Shown: positions 41,896 to 54,762, counted from the first letter of the stretch. The stretch: DNA of 64,000 nucleotides from Cryptomeria japonica (GCF_030272615.1 NC_081406.1:478112900-478176899); one strand, 5' to 3'. The notes: generated by a model from the sequence alone, not told the origin. Numbers and translations: made by a program.

Positions 41896-43600
41896 TAGTT
41901 GCTTTATGCTAACCTTCTTCCTTGGTATTGCTTTAAAATAGTTTTTGATTTATATTGATGACTAATCTTTCTAACTCTTTTAATGGTGATACATTTGGCA
42001 TGCCCAATCTTCATGGATTGCACACCATTTAAGTTATACTTATGATTTATGCATTGTCTCCTAATGTCATTTGTCTTTGTTTCATGATTTATTCTTACAA
42101 TGAGATAAATACATAGCAAAGTGATGTCCATTAACTACTTATGATCAATTCATTGTCTCCTAATTTCATTTGTCTTTGATCTATGATTTATGAAGTATCT
42201 TTGCCTCCACTTGTGATGTTCTGCACAAGCCCAAAACATATCATCACAGTTGAGAAATTTTTGCAGTGTTTAATGTAGTTTCAAAGATTTCTTTTATGCC
42301 GACAGATTTAATGCTTTGATGGATGTTTGTACGTTGTTTCAAAGCTCCATTTCCACACAAGCAAGGGTGAAGATTGGCCCAAGTTGTGGCCTTTGGCGTT
42401 ACGCCTGCCAATTGCATTTTCTTATTGCATTGGGTTAAAAGCTTCTAAAGCCCTTTACAAATCGATTTAGCGCATACCCTGCCATCATTCATTCCATGAG
42501 ATAGCATGCCTTCATAGTGCATTTACTTGAAAGTTTCCAAATTCATTTTGTGCATATCCTACAACACCATGCATTCCCTAAGATAACATCTTTGTGCACC
42601 GTTTTGTCACAATATTGCACTCTCTTTAATGATTTTATGACTATTCATACCTTGTTCCAAATATCCCATTCAATGCAGGCAGAGATGTATGTTGGAAAAG
42701 GGTGTGGACCTTAGCCTTCCACCTTGCCGATTTCATTTGCTTGAAAGCTTCTGAAGCCTTTGCAATAAATCCATTTTCACTGCTTTGATAGAAGTTGTCT
42801 TTACCCCTGCACATCATTTTCACTTGAAAGTGAAGAGGCAGTGCCAAATTCTCCTCCAACAACTCTCACAAAGACTTCTAAAAACTACGAAGAGGATCGA
42901 CTATAGGGGGCATTTTTTTACTACAACTCCAAGCTCCGTGAACTATCCTTTTGTTGCAGTTCCATTGTTTGAAAAAAAAGCTCCACCTTCCATTATATTT
43001 TAATAGTTGTTCATTACCCTCTTCCAATGTTTTACCACACACAGGTAGGGGGCAAAGGCATGAAGAAGGTGGAGAAAGATTACAAAGTCACTACAGCCTT
43101 TTCAACAGATCACTTTGTGTATACCCTGCACATTCATACAACCAGTGCATCACATAAGATAACATGTCTTTATGGCATTGAATAAAATTGTATAACTTAG
43201 CATTTTTGCTGACTTTGGCTTTAAACGGTGTTGGGGAGCTATTTTGGTGATTTGGTTTAATCGAGTAGTGTTTTTTGTGCCTTTTCCTATTAGGAGACAA
43301 GCATATGAAATAATGAAAATTGACAGCCAATAAAGCCCAAACCCTTGATTTAGATATGTTGAGCTTGGCGAAATTTCTAAAAGTGGATCACATAAGTCTT
43401 TGTAAGTTTTATTTGTCCCATCAAATCATTTCATTAGTTCATTTCTTTTGATTTTTGCTAATAACCAAGGTCCAGTTGTAGGATCTTAAAGAGGGTTTTC
43501 TTACAAAATTGTTTGTAGGTTTCTCAAAGTGTCAAAATTTTCAATCTTTATTTAAAAATCATTTAATTGGGAAAATTGATCAACTCTAGGATAGTCACCT
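41896..43600. other. Unrecognised AT-rich region with diverged internal repeats
   Basis: No coding domain is visible on either strand. A loosely repeated phrase, GTGCATACCCTGC...CATTCC...AAGATAACAT, appears near 42470, 42550 and 43118. It is paired with CTTGAAAGTTTC / CTTGAAAGCTTC (near 42530 and 42740). This suggests an old tandemly duplicated ~600-bp unit. Part of the interval may be an ancient retroelement internal region. Confidence 0.4.
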
Positions 43601-43604
43601 TAAT

Positions 43605-43872
43605 TTTCTACACAAATGGTTTAAAAAGAGCAATCACATTTTGCAATCTAGGTTAAAACAAAAATTCACATTGTCATTTTGCTACAAATGGTTTAAAAAA
43701 CACAAATACATTTTGCAATCTTGGTTTAAAAAGAGCAATCACATTTTGCAATCTGGGTTAAAACAAAAATTCACATTGTCATTTTGCTACAAATGGTTTA
43801 AAAAGCACAAACACATTTTGCAATCTTGGTTTAAAATGAACAAATCACCTTGTCATTTTTCAGGTTTTTAAA
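43605..43872 (+). repeat. Tandem repeat, ~105-bp unit, about 2.5 copies
   Basis: The unit combines CAAATGGTTTAAAAA, CACAAATACATTTTGCAATC, TTGGTTTAAAAAGAGCAATC and AAATTCACATTGTCATTTTG. The inner phrase ACATTTTGCAATCT occurs five times. The plus-strand open frame over it (43641-43871) simply reflects the repeat. Confidence 0.85.
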
Positions 43873-43984
43873 ATGAACTCACATTTTACGATGAGGGATT
43901 AAAACAAACAAGTTTTTCGTGATTGGTGTGCTTGCACATCCGTAGGGTGGACCCACCATTACACTTAGTATCCTCTCCCCTCAC

Positions 43985-44918
43985 CTTCATGGATCTTGGG
44001 TCAAAGTGAAAAGCGATTAACAACACTCACTTGGAAAAACTTCCTACAATAACTTTGAGAGGAGGGTAATGCAAAATCTTTTACAGATCGTTGTAGCAGT
44101 AATAAAAAACTTAACATTAATAAACAAAATAACATGCATACCATAAAACAACAACACGGTGAATTACTTGGGGAAAACCCTTTCGGGAGAAAAACCCCAC
44201 ACTCCAAAAGTAGCTCAATATATTATTTAGCAATAAAAAATAGATTACAATATACTTGCAGAGAAAGCTCTTCACAGGAGTACCACTAATCAGAGACTCA
44301 GAGATAACTCAATAGCCATAAGGCTCTTACACACAACCTCTATCTCACACACCTCATATATAAGGGATACAATACAAGAAACCATCAAACAGTATTACAA
44401 AACCATGGGCTAAAACCACCCAATCAAGTAGATTTGACCTTATCTCCATTCTAGATGCCCCGTGACGTGTCAAAACTCACATCAACACATTTTCCTCCCT
44501 TTTATAGCTCAGTTATGTGTCTGATGCATTTTATATTTCCTATTTCAGGAGTCCAAACTTCTCGAGACCATAACTTGTGAACCGTGTGTCCGATTGATGA
44601 ACCGTTTGAAGCACCAGAAATCTTGTGAAGTTCTCTATTACCTCATAAATTTATACGCTATTTATTCCCACTTTTAGGGCATTTCAGAGCCTCTAAATTC
44701 CTCAAAATTAATTTTAAACCTTTCATCGCACCCTTTAATAACAGAAACTTTAATATCTTCAAAACTAACTATGATCTTGTGACAAAGATTTATTCACATG
44801 CTCATCTAGCCAACCAAAAGATTCGGGGAGAATTCAACACCATTTCGTGCTTAAATGAAAACTTACTATAAATAGTAACCTCATGTAAATGCAAGGTTAA
44901 GACACCGTTTTCCCAACA
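43985..44918 (-). mobile_element. Probable copia-type solo LTR
   Basis: CTTGGGGAAAACCCTTTCGG plus GAGAAAAACCCCAC (44168-44201) and TTTGAGAGGAGGGT (44054) are characteristic antisense copia LTR phrases, also seen in copia A and B. It ends TTTTCCCAACA at 44918, matching a TGTTGG start on the minus strand. The left border and target duplication could not be fixed. No PBS or coding region is adjacent, so it appears to be solo. Confidence 0.45.
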
Positions 44919-46050
44919 ACCTTTTTTTCTTTTCTGTAGAGAATCGCCTCTTGGGGGACTCATCACCCCAAGGGAGTGTTTAAAAATTGAGGTACATTAG
45001 GGATATCGACTCTCCTAGTGGGATCTCGAGTGCTATTTTTTGAGCCACTATATAAATATGCTAGTCAGGCAGCTAGAGTGTTGAGTAAATTTGGCTATGT
45101 GGAGACCTTCTGATAAGATCAATTAAAGTCTTAAGTGGATTGCTGAGAGAATCCATTGTTGGACTGGGATCCCTCAAAATCTTACTAGATACCTTGTTTT
45201 AGTTGCCAAAATCCCATTTGCTTATTGGTGCAGGATGTCAGACCTTTGAAGCGGCCCTAATTCATACCATTCAAAGTAGACACAGATGTCTCCTGGTTCA
45301 TAAGATCTTTGGATCTTCGGGGTATGAGATTCTGGTATGCCTAAGAAGTGAGTGTTGTGGTGGGGGAGCCAGTGCTACCCAATCTCTATCTATCCGCTTT
45401 GTCTAGGTTTATGGAGAAATCCAAGTGAGGATCCAACAAGTAGAATCATCTTTCCTGCCTAAGTTGTATGTCTTCAAGTGTCTACAATTATTGAAACCTA
45501 TTATATTCAAATTTGGGCTAATCTAGGCCCCCATTTATCTCATGCTTGCTCAAAGCGTTGAAACTTGGCCAATGTGCTTTATTGTCTAATTTCTATTGCC
45601 AAGAGAGGAATTTTTAAGTTTGACACTAGCATACACCTTGCTATCACAAATTTTCTAAATGCATCATATCCTCAAGTCCCATATCAAGAAGTCCATTTAC
45701 TGTCGATTCAAAAAGAAGAAACCTAGCGAAAAAGAGATCTTAGAGAAGAGAAGCTTTCTCTACAAAAATTGTGAGCTCCTAATAGAATATCAAACATTCC
45801 TACACAAGTATCACGACTTTACCTACAGTTTTTCCAACAAGTTTGAAGAAGAGCCTGTCACAACCATGGCCTATAACCAAAGACTAGGCTTGTCTCAATC
45901 CATCAACAAAAATCATCGTATCTTGCTATCTCATCTCCCTCAACCACCGATCACCTATATGTAACCTGCCACTCATCATCTTTTGCTATTCATCTCATTT
46001 TCCAACCACATTGTTCCAAAATCCAACCTTTCATTGCTTTATGTGGACTT
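44919..46050. other. Unrecognised region before gypsy C
   Basis: The phrase ATGCCTAAGAAGTGAGTGTT and GGTGGGGGAGCC (45337-45370) is related to ATGCTTGAGAAGTGGGTGTT and AAGGGGGAGCC (48240-48273) inside the gypsy C leader. This stretch may therefore be a leader remnant of a related gypsy element. The open frame 45659-45964 is Lys-rich (KKKKPSEKEILEKRSFLYKN) with no family I recognise. Confidence 0.35.
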
Positions 46051-47159
46051 TGTATACATCTAAAAATGGTTGTGATTAATTACATAAATATTTATTTAAT
46101 GTTTATTCTTCTATCAAATAAATAAATTGAAAACTTTATTTATTTGATTCATTGATCTTATTCTTCTATATCAATTTATTAATTGAATATTAATTATTTT
46201 ATTAATTGTCTTCATAATACTTCTAAAGTTCTTGATTAAATAATTCAAAATTATTTAATTAATTTCTTAATCTTAATTCCACACCATTCTCTTATCTACA
46301 TCATCTTGCCATCTCATTATTACGTGGCCAAATAAATTATGATTTTTTAAATATTTAAATTACCACATTAATTCTCAACTTCTATTCGTAGTCAAGAGGA
46401 GGAAGAAACCTAGGTATCCTCCTATTTCCTATATTCTCTCCATTACTCCTATATCTTTGGTCAACGTAGTCAACATCCACTTGTCTTCCATTCCCTAGAT
46501 CATCTCCAACCATCCTATATTCTTGGGTTTTTCATCTTTGGTCAAGGTAAGCATACCTGCCACTTGGACTCTTCTTCCACCTTTCTCTCCATCTTGCATG
46601 TGTAGGAGGAACATCTCCCTCCTTTCTCTCTCACATTATAACCAATCATTCTCAGTCATTTATCTATCGAGATTCACTCTCAACCATTGATCCTTTCCAT
46701 GTAGGATTTTGCTCCTACAAACTCTATAAAAAGAGCTTTTCTCCAACATTTTGAGGCTAGTCATTATCAAGCATTTTAGAGAAATCTAGCATCTTATAGA
46801 AATCAAGCATTCAAAGTGTTCCTTAGGCTTAGTATCATTGTAGCAACATCATATCATATCATCCATCCACCATAGTTTTGCATATTATCACCATCTAATT
46901 GCATTTCTCATTTAGTTTCCATACCACATTAGTCCATTTAGCTTTAGTCATCTTGAAGCAACAATTTTGCAATCTGAGAGTAGTCAGCATACAACATCAA
47001 GATCTGAAGTTATTAGGACACGATGGGACAACTGTGAAGGTTACATTATTGGTATGCTTATTTTATTGTCTCATTGGTGATTTTGGATGCTTTTGTAGGA
47101 TTTTTAGAGTTTGTGGTAGCTTTTGATAGTCTTACAAGTTATTTAAAATTTCTAGGTCA
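46051..47159 (+). mobile_element. 5' LTR of gypsy C
   Basis: Starts TGTATACATCTAAAAATGG, comparable to TGTAGACACCTAAAAG of LTR A, and ends GGTCA at 47159 just before the PBS. The promoter TATAAAAAGAGC is near 46730. Length is 1.1 kb. The start is chosen by family resemblance; the 3' LTR is not in the window, so a terminal match cannot be shown. Confidence 0.65.
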
Positions 47160-47165
47160 TATTTT

Positions 47166-47183
47166 TGGCATCCATCATGGGGC
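47166..47183 (+). other. Degenerate primer binding site of gypsy C
   Basis: TGGCATCCATCATGGGGC, six bases after the LTR. It resembles the TGGCGCCCACCGTGGGGC site I associate with Tat-lineage plant gypsy elements. All differences from that form are C-to-T or G-to-A changes. The tRNA species is not assigned. Confidence 0.55.
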
Positions 47184-49251
47184 TTGAAGCCTCACTTCTA
47201 ATATTTTTCTTATGTTCACAGTATAGTGCATTTAGCATCGAGTTTAGCATATACAACATATAGTTAAGTGTATTTACCATATAGATTAGCACATTTGTTA
47301 GTTATAATAGTGCATATGGACATTAGAAATGAGCGTAGTTATAAGTTAAAGTTGTGCATATGCAAATTCGAGTAGCACATGCATCATACAAAATAGTGCA
47401 TTTACCACATAGAACATTGCATTTGTTATTCCAAGTAGCGCATTTGTCATTTCTTATAGTGCATTTGCATAAAATTTTAGCGCATTTGTTCTAACATTGC
47501 AAGTATGACCATCGAAGACTAAAAAAGTGAAACTACTAATGGTGCTCTTGCATTGTATTTTCATTTGCATTTAGGCACATAGCTAATTAGAAGATTCAGT
47601 AATTTGACCATACTTGTCTCACATAGTTTAACTAGGTAGTTAATTTACAACATTTAGAAAACAAAAATTTGAATCCTTGTCTTCTTAAATAGCTGCACAT
47701 AGACTAATATAGGTGGGTAAAGAACAAGTGTATGTTGTGTTTAAAACAAAATGATAGGTGATTATGCTCTCCCCTTAACTGGGTGATCAAAAAACTAGAT
47801 TCACTCTTTAAATTGTTAATACCCATTAGAGGGCCTACCTCCTGAGTAGCCCATAAGGCCAAGTGAGAGGGAATGACCCAAGTGGCAACGTGGCTAAGAC
47901 CAAGTCCTTCCAAGCCACTATAAACAAATGTAATTGTGAGGAAGCTCATAAGTAATGGGGGTCACTGTGTCATACTGACGTCAGTCTCCCTCAGCATCCA
48001 TGTATTGTGTAAAAACATGCAAGGGCTAGGAGGCCTCTTTTAATAAGAGTGAAATGTCGCACTTATGGCCACTCGAACGGATGCACTTACTAGAAAATTT
48101 TGTTATTATAAGCCTACCTTTTCTACTTGTTGATGTAGGAGTTGTGATATGCACATTCCAAAGATGTCTCTCATGTACTCCTTGATTTGAGATAGAAAAT
48201 TTCTATAAATCTTGAGATTTTTAGAAATTCAAAACTTGATATGCTTGAGAAGTGGGTGTTGTGTAAGGGGGAGCCAATTCTATCAAGTTTTTTTCTATCC
48301 TTTCAAGTGAACTATTCTATTGTTGCAGAGGATTTAACAAGTATAGTCCTAGCCAAACCATTTATTTACGTTGTGCATGTCTTTTATTTTATTTTTCAAA
48401 CAAACATCGTGTTTTCTATGTCTATTATGTTTTCTTATGGAATCAAAGAAATACCTTCCCACAAAAGCATCGGATAAATAGAAAATCTTCAATGTCAAAA
48501 GCGTAGGAAATTTTCAAAAAATGAACACAATCTAGCGCTTTTGTTAAATAGTTTAGCACATTTGTCAAATATAGTGGTGCATTTGTTCACCAGATAGTGC
48601 ATTTGTTCACCAATATAGCGCATCTAATCATTCCTATAGAATATTTGATTCACAGAGTGGTGCATTTGACTCACAAAGTAGTGCATTTTCCCAATTATTT
48701 AGTGCATACACTCTAGCGCATCTGTGATAGAGAGTACTTCTCGATATCTATTGAGAAAATTGAAAACAGATTTGGATTCCCTTTTTCCTGTAGATTCCAT
48801 TCCAGATAACACATACTCAATCAATTGTTAGACCAAAGAGATTTTCCAACATCCTATACTTTCATACACATTCCACACATAAAATTTCAAATTTAGAGAG
48901 CATTTAGGATTCCTTCAGTGCTTTTAAGATCAACATTACAACTTGGTCGGTTCCCTTATTAGGATTTTATCATCCTTCAACTTTGGAACTAAACTAGTAT
49001 CAAATCTTGGTAAGGATAGTCACCATCATAGAGATTTATCATCTCCAATTTGACCTACCTTGTATCACTATTTCTCAATAGTCCAAGATTCAATCTTTCA
49101 AACATAATATCAAAATTGCACTTAAGATACCTTGTTTAAGTCTCATTTTCAAAACATCAAATATTTCTCCCACTTTCATACAAACATTCATCCAACTTTC
49201 ATACAAAGTTCATACTTTTAAATCACCTCATTGACATTTAAACGATCTCGT
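47184..49251 (+). other. Gypsy C leader with TAGTGCATTTG microrepeats
   Basis: A 2-kb untranslated leader. Two blocks (about 47218-47495 and 48533-48730) are strewn with TAGTGCATTTG / TAGCGCATTTG / TAGCACATTTG phrases every 20-30 bases, roughly 20 in all. Between them lies a non-repetitive stretch that includes GGGCCTACCTCCTGAGTAGC and CCATAAGGCCAAGTGAGAGG, of unknown function. Long leaders are usual for Tat elements; packaging or translation roles are possible. Confidence 0.6.
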
Positions 49252-52190
49252 ATGGTTGAAACAAGAAGTCAAAGAGAAATCAGAGAAACCATGGATTTCT
49301 TTACAAAGGGAAAAGGAAAAGATCCTAAATATGATTCAACAGATTTATTTGGTGAGAGTTCAAATCCATTGTTTGACAACAATAGTAATTATGAGACCTC
49401 TAGCGATATAGATGAAGCACATGTTCGTGAGGCAACATAAGACCCTAAATTTCACAAACTTGTGGAAAAAGTGATGGAGAAAGATAGAGAGAAGTATTTC
49501 CTTCAACTTGCACATTAGGGTGTCAAACTTCCATCTAACTTTGATCTTTCAAAATTGAAAGCATCAACTGAAAGTGAAATAAATGCCAATGCAAATGTCA
49601 ATGCCAATGTGAATGACAATAATAATGATAAAAGAAATTATGGTACTAACCAAGCTAATGTGAATACAACAACTAAGAACAAGAAGGATAAAAATATTTT
49701 AGTGAATAATTTGAGTACACTTGTGCAAAAAATTCAAGATCTACAAGCACAACTTGCCAAGTTACAAACATGATCATCACCCAAAATATATACAATTGAG
49801 AATATATCTCCTTACAAATTTGAAAAAAGCTTGGTCATGTTACCATTTACCCCAAATTTTGAAGTTCCAAAGTTTGACAAGTATAAGGGGAAAGATGATC
49901 CATGTGATCACATCAAAGCATTTTGTGTTACATGTATAAAAATCGCACATAATGAGACCTATCTATTGCGACTTTTTCCTAAGAGTTTGGGTGGCCAAAC
50001 TATAGAGTGGTTTTATCATTTTCCACCATGAATTAAATCATTTGATGAATTGGTAGAAAAGTTTATTGTGTACAAAATTCTTCTACAACATTGAGCATGA
50101 GGTTTCTATGTTACAACTATGCAATAGAAAACAACGAAATGGAGAATCATTTATTAATTTCTTACAAAGGTGGAGACAACTCGTCAACAAATGCCCCTAG
50201 AATTTACCAGAGCAACAAAAAATTGAAATATTTATCCATAATCTAAATGCTAACTTGAGTTACCAATTGCAATGCCAATGTCCATCTACCTTTGCAAAAG
50301 TCATTGACAAAGGTCTTCGCATTGAGAAAGATTTGATAGAAAAGGGACAAATAAAAATTTACAAAGATAACATTGGTCCAAGTAATAACAATGATAAATC
50401 TAGATTTTGGACCTAGAATAAAAACATTTTAAATGATGGTGTTGTAGATGCACAAGATCTTAAATCAAAACAAGCCATCTTAAATTTATTAGGTCCTCAA
50501 AACAATACAGATAATCAAAATAATAATAATGCATCTAAGCCATTAGACTCCTCGTAGAAAATTTACACCGATGAGTGAATCACTTGAAACTGCTTTGAGG
50601 AAACTTATCTCAAATAATCTTATCACGTTACTTAAAGAAAGAGACTATGAACCAAAGGTTAAAACCACATGGTGGAATGACAGAGATTATTGTGAGTTTC
50701 ACAAGAGTAAAGGTCACAAAACAATGATTGTCAGAGGTTAAGAACACCATACAAGATTTGATTGACAAAGGAGACATATTTGTTGATGGGTATAAATACA
50801 ATGAAGAGAATGTGGAATTTAAGGATCCCCTTCCAAATTATGAGAAGGGAACTCCCTCAAAATCAGGTAAAGAGAAGGTCAATTATACAAATGAATCTTA
50901 TGACTATGTTATCAATCACATATCTGAAAGTGATGCATATGCAAATGTGATTACCATAAACAAAAAATCTGATTGCAATGTGAAAACACGTCAAGGAAAA
51001 GTCACCCTTCAAGGAGTACCACCTAAGCCATCTTCCATGACTAACCAATATAATGTCCTAAAGCAGCTTAAGAAGACACCCACTCATATATCAATACTAT
51101 AGCTTTTACGCTTATCACCAGCCCATAAATAGATTTTGGAGAAAGCTTTACAAGAGGGCCATGTATCCCCAAATCTTGATCTCGCATAGTTTCAGGCCAT
51201 GGTGGGACACCTTACCACTCATTTTATATCCTTCACCAAACATTTTGACATTTCCATAAATCCACCTCATAATGTATCACTTCATATAGAAGTACTTGTA
51301 CATAAGCATAGAATAAAATGTGTCCTAATATATGGAGGGGTTGGTTTGAATATATGCTCTTTTAAATTAGTCCTTTTATAGGGGTTTTCCGAAAACATTG
51401 TGGATCCAAAAAAAAGATTACTATTAAAGCCTATGATGAAGAAGAGAGAGCATCTAAAGGATCGATTGTCTTGCCTATTAGAGTTGGACCAGTGGAAAAG
51501 GATGCAGTTTGCCAAGTGCTTGACCTTGATATAGCTTATAACATACTCCTTGGACATCCCTGGATACATGTATTGCAAACAGTCTCATCTATGTACCATC
51601 AATGTTTGAATTTTCCCTATAATGGCCAAGAGATAACCATAATCCTAATCCTTTTCAATATTGCAACACCATAAAGCCAAAACTTGAAGTAATTGTCTTG
51701 AATATTCATGCAGCTTCACCTCCTATCTCACAAATAGACCCAACTTTAGTACCATCAACATCTAAAGTAGTTGAACCAAAGCTTAAATTTAAAGACCATG
51801 GTGTGGGAGAGTATTCTATTGAGAAATCATTTTGTCTTTCATAGCTACCCCCTTCACCTAAATCTTATGGAAAACCGTCTTTGGGTGAGCAAAAAGCTTT
51901 GTATTCAAACTAGAGATACTTTTATCAGATGGGGGTCATTATCAGATGAAACTAATGAAAATGATATTAAGGAGTGGCTATATAAAAAGGAAGAAGACAA
52001 AACAAACACATCAGAATCAGATATACAATTACCTCTTGAGAAGTATGGTAAAAGCTTCACTATAATGCAAAAGATGGGATATGATGGTCATGGTCCCATT
52101 GGACTAAGGAGGAATTGTTGAGCCAATAAAACCTAAATCCCTAGCTCATAAAGAAACAAAAGGATTGGGATACATAGAAGATGTTGAGGA
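49252..52190 (+). pseudogene. gag: Gypsy C gag-protease and G-patch
   Basis: It begins MVETRSQREIRETMDFFTKG (49252). The gag core follows (FEVPKFDKYKGKDDPCDHIK, then FPKSLGGQTIEWFY, NGESFINFLQRWRQL) and a zinc-finger-like YCEFHKSKGHKT near 50690. The protease-like region near 51240-51640 shows GGVGLNICS (D-to-G at the catalytic DGG/DSG position is possible) and ILLGHPWIH. A G-patch follows near 52045-52180 (FTIMQKMGYDGHGPIG, KGLGYIED). Most of gag is in one frame with stops at 49438, 49516, 50029 and others; a frameshift lies between about 51380 and 51470. The solo LTR interrupts it after IEDVE. Confidence 0.85.
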
Positions 52191-53562
52191 TGTTGGCATT
52201 TTCATGAAGATTGCATTAATGAAGTTTAAGTGTTGTCATTGATGTCAATTGTAACCGGTAGTTGAGTAAGTGAAGGAAACTAGTATTACTATTGAAGTAG
52301 TAAGATCAATCGATAACCCTACCTATCGATGTGCCAAACCCTAACTGATGGAGCTTGGTGAATAGGTTGTGTTGATCTATGATCAAATGGTGATTAGAGA
52401 TGCTTATGCCACGTATGCATGATTCACGTGATGAGTTTGAAATTTTTTTTGGCATGTAGAGATAACTATTTTATCTTAGGAATGAGCGAGTACATTGTAT
52501 GAAGAGGAAACCGTGTGATGAGTAACAAGATTCGATGAGTGGTGATCAAGGAGCGGTCGAGGTTGTCTTGTACAATGTGTTGATGATTGCTATGTGATCT
52601 AATGATCATGTTTGAATCGATTTGTTTGTAATCTCTATGAGATCTTAGGTTTGTGATGTGTTACCGACCTATTGTTTTGCCTATAAGGTCAATGAGTTGT
52701 TTTTTTGTAGTGTTGGAAATTTCAGTTAAGTGTCAGTGTGATTGATTGTCGAACCATAAGGAGTATCTATAGTATGTGTGAAGGCAGATAGGAGCATGAA
52801 AAGGATCTGATCAAGAAGAGTAGTGCTATTTACTAGATCAACAAAACCCTATTGTTCTCTAACAATTACAATAGTTAAATCCCTTAACTGGGTAAGCTTT
52901 AACAGTCTTAGTGCTTTCTAAATCCTTTAACCAGGTGATCCATTAGCTTTGATTTCAAATCCTCTATCGAGGGTACTCTTAACAGGGTATTGCTTCTAAC
53001 AGGGAATTATAGTCAATCCCTTAACCAGGTGGTCCATAACAGGATCTGTTCCTAACAGGACATTTTTGTAAAGCTTTAACAGGCTTGGTTACTAACAGGG
53101 TGAACTTGAGAAGAGTTCAGGATACTTGTGGGTAGTCATCCCCACTGTGGTTTTTCCCATTTGGGTTTCCACATCAAAAATCATTGTGTCAAGTGGTAAA
53201 TGGTTTTTGTGGTTAAGTTTTGATATGGTTAATTTGTTTAACTGGTAAATCCACTTAGATGTGTTAAGATGACCGACAATAATCCGAAATGTGCTTTTAC
53301 TATTGTTAGTAAAGTGGTTTGATATTTTGGTACAATGGTTTGAGAGTTTCAGATCTGTTATACTGTTATTTTGTTATGTTAGTCAACCGGTAAACTTGAT
53401 AGTGCAGTTGCAGTTTGTAGTTTAGTGTTTGAACCAGTTAGTTCAACCATTGATTTATGAGTTGGGTTTTGAGTATGGTGAAATTTTAGTATGTTATTCT
53501 ATCTATTGACTCACCCCCCTCTTAGTAGTTGTTTGGATCCTTATTGATTCATCATATCATTA
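52191..53562 (+). mobile_element. Solo LTR inserted in gypsy C, TSD GAGGA
   Basis: TGTTGGCATT starts at 52191. The perfect 5-bp duplication GAGGA lies at 52186-52190 and 53563-53567, and the gypsy frame continues across it (EDVE to EATHN). The sequence is copia-like: GTGGTTTTTCCCATTTGGG (53150) and CACCCCCCTCTTAGTAG (53514) match the antisense forms in copia B and D. It contains about eight AACAGG phrases (52980-53100). The last base pair is TA, not CA. No coding sequence or PBS, so a solo LTR. Confidence 0.82.
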
Positions 53563-53567
53563 GAGGA

Positions 53568-53820
53568 AGCTACCCATAATTTATACTAGAAGATTTTTGA
53601 ATTACAAGAGGATGGTGAAACCGATTCTCAAGAATGGGGGTTACTTTTAGAGGTATCTTTCGAAGATAAGAAAATATATTTAATTCACTCCTATAATATA
53701 CTGGATGATGAGAGGCCTAGTTCAAGGTGTAGACCATTGGAGCAAGATCCAAAGAATGTTGAGAGTGACTCTCATGAGGAGGATTAGATATCAAATGGAC
53801 AGATAACCTTAAGGTGTTTA
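53568..53820 (+). pseudogene. Gypsy C linker between G-patch and RT, part 1
   Basis: Continues the gypsy C open frame after the solo LTR: EATHN, FELQEDGETDSQEWGLLLEV, SFEDKKIYLIHS, then a stop near 53786 and the antisense element B at 53821. This acidic linker corresponds to the 330-620 interval of gypsy A, which is poorly conserved. Confidence 0.6.
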
Positions 53821-54762
53821 TGTTGGAATCAGAGATCACTAAGAGGGGGGGATGAATCAGTGATCTACCGGTTAGCAAATTTTCAGACTTAACTTTAAAC
53901 CAATGGAAGCATAAACATGAAACTGAAATGTAGAAACATAAAACAATCAACCACAAAATCATAACTTCAGATTTTTACATGGAAACCCAAATGGGAAAAA
54001 CCATAGTGGGATTTTAACCCACAATATTATTCCACTTGGCCAGTAGCAAAATAATATTATAATATGAAAAATGCACTAGCATTCAGACACACTTCCTATA
54101 GCTCATTGCTCAAATACAATAAGGGCTACAACCCCGGAAGGCTCACTGCCTTACTGATTAATTACAATGATGAATTATAGAAAATGAACTCCAAAATAAC
54201 ATCTACAATTCTTGTATGACTTCCGGTTAAGTGCCAAATACACTGACTGAATCACCTCTACTGTTCTTCTCTATTATTCCCTATTCACTATCTTAGTTAG
54301 CTACCAAATCAAGAATGCACACGTGAAATTGTGCTACAAAGGATTCTCAATCACCACTCACTCGCATATATTCATACCATCTACACCGGTCTCATATATC
54401 CGCACTCACAAAATAGATCATTTATCAAGTCGGCCTACTAATGTAACATGTAGTCATATGTCATCTTGACTGGAACACCAAAGATAAATGTGGATCAACA
54501 AAACAATGATAAAATGATGTCTCTATGTTGGCCCAATCATCCCAAACATGATTTATAGCTCCACAATGACTAGAAAGCTTCCAGACCAAAATTGCTATGT
54601 TCTTCCTGAAATATTGATTAACTGGCTACCAGTTGACATCCTCTTCTGGAAATCAAGATTTGGGATTACTGGATGGGAATATCATGAAGAGTTGCCATCA
54701 ATGACAACCCTAAACCAATAATCAATCATCAGAAGCCACTGGATGAGTGTCAATTCCCAACA
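53821..54762 (-). mobile_element. Element B 3' LTR
   Basis: TGTTGGAATCAGAGATCACT through TCAATTCCCAACA. It aligns with 59669-60626 over its full length with moderate divergence. Its right side is followed by ATCTCTCCCTTTGG, the reverse of a purine tract. Confidence 0.88.

Noticed and set aside
41904-42131. Minus-strand frame considered as continuation of the copia fragment 7828-8434 beyond LTR B
   Set aside because: The translation (SMKIGHAKCITIKRVRK) does not clearly match copia gag-pre-integrase sequence, so the link is not claimed.
43605-43872. Regular repeats considered as a CRISPR-like array
   Set aside because: Spacers are not unique, the units are a diverged tandem repeat, and the context is plant retrotransposon DNA.
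45659-45964. 101-residue Lys-rich open frame
   Set aside because: No recognisable motif, no splice or promoter context; kept only as part of an unrecognised interval.
47704-47949. Minus-strand 81-residue frame in the gypsy C leader
   Set aside because: Antisense to the element, no motif; the nucleotide sequence looks like structured leader rather than coding.
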